A stretch of DNA of 5,399 bases from contig SLHN01000266.1 in NCBI GenBank assembly GCA_007136145.1, positions 1 through 5,399 on the forward strand. Direction: 5' to 3'. The DNA is from Thioalkalivibrio sp. (GTDB taxonomy: Bacteria; Pseudomonadota; Gammaproteobacteria; Ectothiorhodospirales; Ectothiorhodospiraceae). The notes beneath the pieces are model-generated. The model was given only the letters and a program-made list of their open reading frames with translations, was not told where the DNA came from and searched no databases. Each line of letters opens with the position of its first letter. Positions within the stretch are counted from its first letter, which is position 1. A program made the position numbers and the translations under genes. Below, piece by piece: positions 1-4,644 of the stretch.

Positions 1-295
1 AGGCTGGGGGTTGCCCCGGATAGGGCTGGGCAGCCAGGGCGCCGGGTTCCAGCAGCTTGCAGGGCCAATGGCCCAGGCCGGCGTGTCCCCGCACCGTATC
101 GAAGATCAATTGCGCCATTCCATGCGCGCTGTCCGCACGCCCAGGGAAGAAATCCGGTGTCGGCAATACCAGCGGCGTGCCGCCGAAAAAGATCTCGCGC
201 CCCTGGTGGCGCATGGCCCAGGCGAAAACCTCGTGGATCCAGTCGCGGGTGGTGTCGTCCAGCAGTGGCTCGCGCTGGAAAAGATCGAAGATCAT
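1..295 (-). CDS. Conserved-looking protein of unknown function, N-terminal 98 residues only
   Basis: I do not recognise this protein. The reading frame is open from the ATG at 295 to the left edge, so the C-terminus is missing. The visible part starts MIFDLFQREPLLDD. It then carries an amphipathic stretch (WIHEVFAWAMRH, about residues 18-29), a GTPLVLPTPDFFPGRAD segment (about 38-53), HGMAQLIF (about 55-62) and GLGHWPCKL (about 72-80). Its aromatic-rich, varied composition looks like a real folded protein. The opposite-strand frame over the same DNA is rich in Arg, Gln and Pro and resembles nothing. There is no signal peptide or membrane segment in the visible part, so a soluble cytoplasmic protein is likely. 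No strong Shine-Dalgarno precedes the ATG. An in-frame TTG at 328 is a possible alternative start. The gene is transcribed in the same direction as cls but lies 324 bp away, beyond two palindromic elements, so it is probably a separate unit. Confidence 0.72.
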   Translation of the reverse strand, partial: MIFDLFQREPLLDDTTRDWIHEVFAWAMRHQGREIFFGGTPLVLPTPDFFPGRADSAHGMAQLIFDTVRGHAGLGHWPCKLLEPGALAAQPYPGQPPA

Positions 296-413
296 GACGG
301 GTTGCCGTCCCGCCTGGAGAGGAAACAACCGCCGTATTCTGGGTGCAGGTTTCTCATGAGGTAAGGGTAACGCGTTTGTGCAACAGGAGCGATCGGTTGC
401 CGCGCTTTCGCTG

Positions 414-464
414 CGTGGGAATTGCTGGACGCAGGGCCAGAAGCCTGCGGCACTGACTCCCACG
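414..464. repeat. 51-nt imperfect palindrome, REP-like (GTGG class?)
   Basis: The outer arms CGTGGGA (414-420) and TCCCACG (458-464) are perfect 7-bp inverted repeats. The core holds a second perfect stem, CGCAGG (430-435) with CCTGCG (444-449), around an 8-nt loop. Between them, partial pairing (T422-A456, T423-G455, G424-T454, T426-A452, G427-C451) makes one long interrupted hairpin. Both outer ends read GTGG/CCAC, which fits the GTRG tetranucleotide known at the foot of REP hairpins, although here one base (C414/G464) lies outside it. No T-tract follows, so a classical terminator is unlikely. It could be a degenerate REP or a structured RNA end. Confidence 0.5.
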
Positions 465-505
465 GCCATGCGTGCGAGCCACCCCAGAACCTGAAAGGTG
501 GAGGC

Positions 506-605
506 GTAGGGTGTCAATGAGCGCAGCGAATTGCGCCGTTCGAGGCCCGGGAGCCAGGGTCAGCGTGGTATCGGTGCGGTTCGGCTGCGCCTCACGGCAC
601 CCTAC
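506..605. repeat. REPIN/BIME-like element: two inverted REP hairpins with GTAG ends
   Basis: The element is bounded by perfect 8-bp inverted repeats, GTAGGGTG (506-513) and CACCCTAC (598-605), and is exactly 100 bp. Each end is a GTAG tetranucleotide (506-509, and 602-605 on the minus strand) directly abutting an imperfect hairpin. The left hairpin spans 510-537: the outer stem has wobbles and a bulged C515, and the loop is GCA. The right hairpin spans 573-601: five outer pairs, two mismatched patches, three inner G-C pairs, loop TGC. The reverse complement of the right arm resembles the left arm over about 33 nt, with shared GTAGGGTG, TGAG, CGCAGC and GAA. A 35-nt spacer separates the arms. 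This is the known layout of a REPIN, a non-autonomous element usually moved by a RAYT (TnpA-REP) transposase encoded elsewhere. It starts 14 bp after the cls stop codon, so its hairpins would lie in the cls 3' UTR, where REPs often stabilise mRNA or affect termination. Confidence 0.72.
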
Positions 606-619
606 AGGGGACTTTCACG

Positions 620-2047
620 CTAGAGGTACGGCGTCAGCAGCCTGGCTGCGCCGTCCCGCAGGCTGAGCAGCAGGGAGCGTTGCTGAATCTCCTGCAGCGT
701 CAGTAGTCGGGATTGCGAGCGCAGATCCGCACACCACTGCGCGAGGTTCCGGCCCAGCGTGTCGGAGTAGCATTCCAGGTTGAACTCGAAGTTCAGGCGC
801 AGGCTGCGTGGATCCCAGTTGGCCGAGCCGAGAAGCACCCAGAAGGCGTCGACCAGCATCAACTTGCCGTGATGGAACGGTGGCGGGATCAGCCAGATGC
901 GGCAGCCGCGTTCGACCAGCTCCGCGTGCAGCGGGTTGCTCGCCCACTCCACCAGACGCAGGTTCCCGCGTTCGGGCAACAGCAGGTCGACCTGGACCCC
1001 TCGCAGCGCGGCCGTTTTCAGTGCACTCAGAAGCTCGACATTGGGGAGAAAGTAAGGTGTGATCACCGTCACCTGTTGCCGCGCCTCTGCCAATGCGGCA
1101 AGCAACGTGAACTGCAGTACCTCGAAGTCTTCGTCCGGACCGTCGGGAAGGCCCCGGCAGAATGTCGGGCCAGCCGGCGGGGTGGTGGTCGTGACCCAGG
1201 CGGGTCCGGACAGCGTTTCGTGGGTGGTGAATCGCCAATCCTCGCAGAATACCCGCTGCAGTTGTTCCGCCACGGGTCCGTCGACCCGGAAATGCAGATC
1301 ACGGATCGGATGGGTGCCGGGATCGGTGCGGCAGTGCCCCTGACGGATGTTCATGCCGCCGGTGAACGCGGACGCACCATCCACGATCAGGAGTTTCCGG
1401 TGATTGCGAAGGTTGAAGGCGGCGAGGCTGCGTGGCAGATGAACGGGAAGAAAGGCGGCGCTTCGCACCCCGAGACGGCGCAGGCGAGTAATCATGCTGC
1501 GGCGGCTGTAACGGACCCCGATTCCGTCGATAAGAACGCGTACCTCCACACCGCGTTCTTGAGCCGCGCTCAGGTGTTCGGCAAAGCGCAGGCCGATGCG
1601 GTCGCTATCGAAGATGTAGGTGGCCAGTGCGATGCTCTTTTCCGCGCCATCGATTGCATTCAGCATCGCGCTGTAAGCCTGATCGCCATCGAACAGCGGT
1701 GTCACGCGGTTGCCGGCACTGAGGGTGAAGGGGCTCAGCGCGTCGCCCGAACCCAGCAATCCCTGCCAACGCCCACTCAGCTCGGGCGCCACCGCGAGGC
1801 TGGGACGAGGCGCCGGCGAGGGGCCGTGGCCGTCACGCAGGGCGCGGGCACGCCGGCGGATACGGTTGACGCCGAACAGCCAGTAGAGGATCGAGCCGGC
1901 CAGCGGCAGCAGGAAGATCAATCCGACCCAGGCGATGACGGCTCCGGTTTCTCGGCGCTGCAGCAGCGCATGCACGGCGCTGGCGATGGCCAACAGGAAC
2001 ACGGCCGCGGCGATGCCGCTGGCGATCCAGCCGGTCTCCACGTCCAA
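620..2047 (-). CDS. cls: Cardiolipin synthase (two-HKD phospholipase D family)
   Basis: This membrane enzyme condenses two phosphatidylglycerol molecules to cardiolipin and glycerol. The 475-residue product matches the usual length of about 480 for ClsA-type synthases. Two hydrophobic N-terminal segments (about residues 10-29 and 37-60) form the membrane anchor and are followed by an Arg-rich cytoplasmic stretch. The catalytic domain carries both HKD motifs: H216-K218-D223 in NHRKLLIVD, followed by FTGGMN, and H393-K395-D400 in HHGKLMLVD, followed by LGSANWDPRS. The C-terminal LNFEFNLECYSD segment and the terminal ARLLTPYL, which resembles the SPLL-type ends of homologues, are family-like. 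No catalytic residue is missing. The start is TTG at 2047, chosen because GGAGG lies 6 nt upstream and because it keeps the whole first membrane segment; a GTG two codons later is badly spaced. The gene stands alone, divergent from parC. Family identity is secure, but the exact Cls subtype is inferred. Confidence 0.95.
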   Translation of the reverse strand: MDVETGWIASGIAAAVFLLAIASAVHALLQRRETGAVIAWVGLIFLLPLAGSILYWLFGVNRIRRRARALRDGHGPSPAPRPSLAVAPELSGRWQGLLGSGDALSPFTLSAGNRVTPLFDGDQAYSAMLNAIDGAEKSIALATYIFDSDRIGLRFAEHLSAAQERGVEVRVLIDGIGVRYSRRSMITRLRRLGVRSAAFLPVHLPRSLAAFNLRNHRKLLIVDGASAFTGGMNIRQGHCRTDPGTHPIRDLHFRVDGPVAEQLQRVFCEDWRFTTHETLSGPAWVTTTTPPAGPTFCRGLPDGPDEDFEVLQFTLLAALAEARQQVTVITPYFLPNVELLSALKTAALRGVQVDLLLPERGNLRLVEWASNPLHAELVERGCRIWLIPPPFHHGKLMLVDAFWVLLGSANWDPRSLRLNFEFNLECYSDTLGRNLAQWCADLRSQSRLLTLQEIQQRSLLLSLRDGAARLLTPYL

Positions 2048-2053
2048 GTTTCG

Positions 2054-2058
2054 CCTCC
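2054..2058 (-). promoter_or_regulatory. Ribosome binding site of cls (fixes the TTG start)
   Basis: A perfect GGAGG on the minus strand sits 6 nt before the TTG at 2047. No ATG occurs in frame nearby, so this site is the main reason for calling the unusual TTG initiation codon. Confidence 0.8.
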
Positions 2059-2174
2059 GGAGTCAGTGCATTCGATGGCGTGCGCGATCGAGACTGGCTA
2101 CAGTACGGCGGCATTTCAATTCGGGCAAACCCGGCGTGTGTTGCGGGCGGCGTCGGGCGTTGTCAACGGGAACG

Positions 2175-2180
2175 AAAGGA
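2175..2180 (+). promoter_or_regulatory. Ribosome binding site of parC
   Basis: AAAGGA lies 4 nt before the ATG at 2185. It decides the start: the frame is open back to an ATG at 2080, but the extra 35 codons have no Shine-Dalgarno and no similarity to ParC, whereas MAENLTLDF leads straight into the conserved N-terminus. Confidence 0.75.
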
Positions 2181-2184
2181 CACC

Positions 2185-4440
2185 ATGGCCGAGAACCTTA
2201 CCCTCGACTTCGCGGACGCCGAGCGTCTGCCGCTGAAGGATTACACCGAAAAGGCGTACCTGGACTATTCCATGTACGTGATCCTGGACCGGGCCCTGCC
2301 GCACATCGGCGATGGGTTGAAGCCGGTGCAGCGGCGCATCATCTACGCGATGAGCGAACTCGGGCTATCGGCGGCCGCGAAATACAAGAAATCAGCGCGT
2401 ACCGTCGGCGACGTGCTGGGCAAGTTCCACCCGCACGGGGACAGCGCCTGTTACGAGGCCATGGTGCTGATGGCCCAGCCGTTTTCCTACCGTTATCCGT
2501 TCGTGGACGGGCAGGGTAACTGGGGTTCACCGGACGACCCCAAGAGTTTCGCCGCGATGCGCTACACCGAGTCGCGGCTGTCGCGCTATGCGCAGTTGCT
2601 GCTGTCCGAACTTGATCAGGGTACTGCCGATTGGCTGCCAAATTTCGACGGCACACTGGAAGAACCGAAGATGCTTCCGGCACGGCTGCCGAACGTTCTG
2701 CTGAACGGTGCCACCGGAATTGCGGTGGGCATGGCGACCGATATCCTGCCGCACAATCTGCGCGAGGTGGCCGCGGCCTGTGTGCATTTGCTGGAGAACC
2801 CCGGCGCAACTCTTGACGACCTGCTCGAATCGATCCAGGGGCCGGACTTTCCGACCGCGGCAGAGATCATCACGCCGCACGAGGAGCTGCGGAGGATGTA
2901 CGCGAGCGGTCATGGTTCGGTGCGCGCCCGCGCCCGTTTCGAGCGCGAGAACGGTGATATTGTTGTGACCGCGTTGCCTTACCAGGCGTCGGGTTCACGC
3001 GTACTCGAGCAGATTGCCGCGCAGATCAACGCCAGGAAGTTACCGATGGTGGAGGACCTGCGCGACGAATCCGATCATGAGCACCCGACCCGGCTGGTGA
3101 TCACGCCGCGTAGCCAACGTGTCGATGTCGAATCGCTGATGGCGCATCTGTTCGCCACCACCGACCTCGAGAAGAGCTACCGGGTCAACATGAATCTGAT
3201 CGGCCTCGATGGTCGCCCCCGAGTCAAGGATCTGCTCACGCTGCTGGGCGAATGGCTGGGCTTTCGGGTGACCACCGTGCGTCGGCGTCTGCAGTGGCGC
3301 CTGGACAAGGTGCTCGCCCGTCTGCATGTACTCGAGGGCCTGCTGATCGCGTACCTGAACATCGACGAGGTGATCCGGATCATCCGCGAGAACGACAAGC
3401 CCAAGCCAGTGCTGATGGAACGGTTCGGGCTCACCGATATCCAGGCCGAAGCCATTCTGGAACTGAAGCTGCGCCATCTCGCGAAGCTGGAAGAGATGAA
3501 GATTCGCGGTGAGCAGGACGAACTTGCGGCCGAACGCGAGCACCTGGAGAAGACCCTGGGATCGGAGAAGCGGCTGAAGCGGCTGGTCGCGGACGAGATT
3601 CGGGCGGACGCCGAGGCCTTCGGCGACGATCGGCGCTCGCCGCTGGTGCAGCGTGCCGCCGCGCAGGCGCTCGACGAGACCGCGCTGATTCCGACCGAGC
3701 CGTTGACCATCGTATTGTCAAGGATGGGTTGGGTCCGTGCCGCGAAAGGGCACGAGGTGGACCCAGCCGCACTGAGCTACAAGGCTGGCGATGGTTTCCT
3801 GGATGCGCTGGCGGGGCGCAGCAACCAGTTGGTGGCGTTTCTCGATTCGACCGGTAGAGCCTACACGCTTCCAGCTCATACCCTGCCCTCCGCGCGTGGA
3901 CAGGGAGAGCCCCTTTCGGGGCGTGTTACACCGGCTGATGGCGGGCGTTTCGTCGGTCTGGCCTCGGGTTCGGCGGAGGAAAACTGGCTGCTGGCCACCG
4001 ACCATGGTTATGGCTTCATCGTTCAACTCGGAGACCTGTTCAGCCGTCAGAAGGCAGGGAAGACCGTGCTGAGCGTATCCAAAGGTGCTGACGTGCTGCC
4101 ACCTCGCCGCATACCGGATGTCGGTAACGACCGTATCGCGGTTGTTACCTCCGACGGCTACCTGCTGATCGTCGCCGCCGCGGATCTGCCTGCGATGGCG
4201 CGCGGCAAGGGCAACAAGATCATCGGTATTCCTCCGGCACGGCTGAAGGCCGGGCAGGAGCGGGTCGTTGCCGTGGTGGTACTGCAGCAGAGTGCTACGC
4301 TGGTCATTCATGCCGGGAAGCGATTCAAGGGTATGGGGCCGGCGGAATGGGCCGAATACGAGGCGGAGCGGGGCCGCCGTGGTCACAAACTGCCGCGTGG
4401 CTACCAGAAGGTGGACCGGTTGGAGGTTCAGACCACTTGA
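2185..4440 (+). CDS. parC: DNA topoisomerase IV subunit A
   Basis: ParC, with ParE, forms topoisomerase IV, which decatenates daughter chromosomes and relaxes supercoils in an ATP-dependent double-strand passage. The 751-residue product is essentially full family length (E. coli ParC 752). The N-terminal breakage-reunion domain has LDYSMYVILDRALP (about 26-39), DGLKPVQRRI (43-52), HPHGDS (82-87) and the catalytic Tyr127 within AAMRYTESRL. NGATGIAVGMATD (174-186) carries the DNA-intercalating Ile179. A coiled-coil and C-gate region includes AEAILELKLRHL (421-432). The C-terminal pinwheel carries the degenerate GyrA-box equivalent QGEPLSGR (573-580) and GKGNKI (674-679), which, with the overall alignment, marks it as ParC and not GyrA. 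The quinolone-resistance positions are Ser87 and Glu91, the usual sensitive residues. The codon frame is intact with no frameshift. parE is not adjacent, which is common in gammaproteobacteria. htpX follows 204 bp downstream. Confidence 0.98.
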   Translation: MAENLTLDFADAERLPLKDYTEKAYLDYSMYVILDRALPHIGDGLKPVQRRIIYAMSELGLSAAAKYKKSARTVGDVLGKFHPHGDSACYEAMVLMAQPFSYRYPFVDGQGNWGSPDDPKSFAAMRYTESRLSRYAQLLLSELDQGTADWLPNFDGTLEEPKMLPARLPNVLLNGATGIAVGMATDILPHNLREVAAACVHLLENPGATLDDLLESIQGPDFPTAAEIITPHEELRRMYASGHGSVRARARFERENGDIVVTALPYQASGSRVLEQIAAQINARKLPMVEDLRDESDHEHPTRLVITPRSQRVDVESLMAHLFATTDLEKSYRVNMNLIGLDGRPRVKDLLTLLGEWLGFRVTTVRRRLQWRLDKVLARLHVLEGLLIAYLNIDEVIRIIRENDKPKPVLMERFGLTDIQAEAILELKLRHLAKLEEMKIRGEQDELAAEREHLEKTLGSEKRLKRLVADEIRADAEAFGDDRRSPLVQRAAAQALDETALIPTEPLTIVLSRMGWVRAAKGHEVDPAALSYKAGDGFLDALAGRSNQLVAFLDSTGRAYTLPAHTLPSARGQGEPLSGRVTPADGGRFVGLASGSAEENWLLATDHGYGFIVQLGDLFSRQKAGKTVLSVSKGADVLPPRRIPDVGNDRIAVVTSDGYLLIVAAADLPAMARGKGNKIIGIPPARLKAGQERVVAVVVLQQSATLVIHAGKRFKGMGPAEWAEYEAERGRRGHKLPRGYQKVDRLEVQTT

Positions 4441-4453
4441 TGAGGCATCGGGG

Positions 4454-4522
4454 TGCGCACGGGGAACCCGGCGGGACACGAAACGTGGCTCGCTACCCGC
4501 CGATGGGCGGTTGCCGTGCGCA
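4454..4522 (+). other. Nested inverted-repeat structure downstream of parC
   Basis: Starting 13 nt after the parC stop, this 69-nt stretch can fold into a long interrupted stem. TGCGCACGG (4454-4462) pairs with CCGTGCGCA (4514-4522), a perfect 9 bp. AACC (4465-4468) pairs with GGTT (4509-4512). CGGCGGG (4469-4475) pairs with CCCGCCG (4496-4502), a perfect 7 bp. CACG-AAA-CGTG (4477-4487) makes a small internal hairpin. CCGCC (4497-4501) can instead pair with GGCGG (4506-4510) across a 4-nt loop, so two exclusive folds exist. There is no T-tract. It may protect or end the parC mRNA; a structured small RNA is possible but unsupported. Confidence 0.5.
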
Positions 4523-4528
4523 AGACCT

Positions 4529-4546
4529 CCCCGGCATCGGCCGGGG
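4529..4546 (+). terminator. GC-rich hairpin without U-tract, possible parC transcript end
   Basis: CCCCGGC (4529-4535) and GCCGGGG (4540-4546) form a perfect 7-bp stem with the tetraloop ATCG. It lies 88 nt after the parC stop and just before the htpX promoter, a sensible place for a terminator. The following TGATAATGC is not U-rich, so intrinsic termination would be inefficient. A Rho-pause or mRNA-end-stabilising role fits as well. Confidence 0.35.
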
Positions 4547-4572
4547 TGATAATGCACACAAACGATTCGTCG

Positions 4573-4600
4573 CTTGAATTTCTGGGCCACTGCCCCATCT
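4573..4600 (+). promoter_or_regulatory. Sigma-32 (RpoH) heat-shock promoter of htpX
   Basis: CTTGAA (4573-4578) and CCCCATCT (4593-4600) are separated by 14 nt. They match the established RpoH consensus, CTTGAA and CCCCATnT with a spacer of about 11-16 nt, at every defined position. Transcription would start near 4606-4609, giving a leader of about 37 nt before the htpX ATG. htpX is a known RpoH-regulon gene in E. coli, which agrees with the site. The same DNA also reads as a housekeeping promoter, TTGAAT (4574-4579), 18 nt, TCTAAT (4598-4603), so basal transcription from it is possible. Confidence 0.85.
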
Positions 4601-4613
4601 AATACGCAGTATT
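4601..4613 (+). other. Small inverted repeat at the predicted htpX transcription start
   Basis: AATAC and GTATT are perfect 5-bp arms around GCA. The repeat overlaps the end of the -10 element and the predicted start site. It could be a short operator half-site pair or a 5'-end hairpin in the mRNA; its small size means chance is also plausible. Confidence 0.25.
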
Positions 4614-4635
4614 CAACTTTCCTGATGGAGTTTTC

Positions 4636-4639
4636 GGAG
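4636..4639 (+). promoter_or_regulatory. Ribosome binding site of htpX
   Basis: GGAG lies 5 nt before the ATG at 4645 and supports that start. A second GGAG at 4627-4630 is too far upstream to serve it. Confidence 0.7.
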
Positions 4640-4644
4640 TCGCC

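Larger units (their letters stand above)
296..619. other. Non-coding spacer between cls and the unknown gene
   Basis: This 324-bp stretch separates two minus-strand genes. I see no convincing gene in it. Short frames on both strands lack ribosome binding sites and recognisable protein character. It holds two palindromic elements (414-464 and 506-605, listed separately). It must also contain the promoter of the unknown gene, but I find no convincing -35/-10 pair. The nearest candidate is a minus-strand TTGCAC at 383-378, which lacks a matching -10. No T-rich tract follows any hairpin on either strand, so no classical intrinsic terminator for cls is visible. Confidence 0.7.
2048..2184. promoter_or_regulatory. 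Divergent cls-parC intergenic region
   Basis: These 137 bp separate the two divergently read start codons, so they should hold a promoter for each gene. No pair is convincing. On the minus strand, a perfect TTGACA (2166-2161) has no good -10 at normal spacing. A weaker pair, TTGCCC (2128-2123) and TACTGT (2105-2100) with a 17-nt spacer, could serve cls. On the plus strand, candidate -10 sequences TACAGT (2099-2104) and TTCAAT (2115-2120) lack a -35. Small inverted repeats CGGG/CCCG (2122-2133) and CGTTG/CAACG (2158-2168) are present but may be chance. Confidence 0.4.

Noticed and set aside
11..364. Plus-strand frames over the left-edge gene
   Set aside because: The minus-strand frame has protein-like composition with aromatic and hydrophobic patterning. 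The plus-strand frames are Arg/Gln/Pro-rich shadows.
2161..2166. Perfect TTGACA on the minus strand as the cls -35
   Set aside because: The hexamers at 16-18 nt spacing (such as CAACAC) do not resemble a -10 element, so I do not call it a promoter.
2080..2184. 35-codon upstream extension of parC to an ATG at 2080
   Set aside because: There is no ribosome binding site at 2080 and no similarity of the extra residues to ParC. The ATG at 2185 has AAAGGA and gives the expected N-terminus and length.
713..2236. 507-codon plus-strand open frame antisense to cls
   Set aside because: It is an antisense shadow in GC-rich DNA. It has no recognisable domain and no ribosome binding site, its composition is rich in Arg, Gln and Gly, and it overlaps an unmistakable cardiolipin synthase and the start of parC.
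4548..4553. GATAAT as a -10 element after the GC-rich hairpin
   Set aside because: The sequence at the matching -35 position (ACCTCC) is poor and lies in the hairpin. The sigma-32 site just downstream explains htpX transcription better.
4617..4639. RNA thermometer (fourU/ROSE-like) in the htpX leader
   Set aside because: The only pairing of the GGAG ribosome binding site I find is UUCC (4619-4622), four pairs including a G-U across a 13-nt loop. This is too weak to claim.
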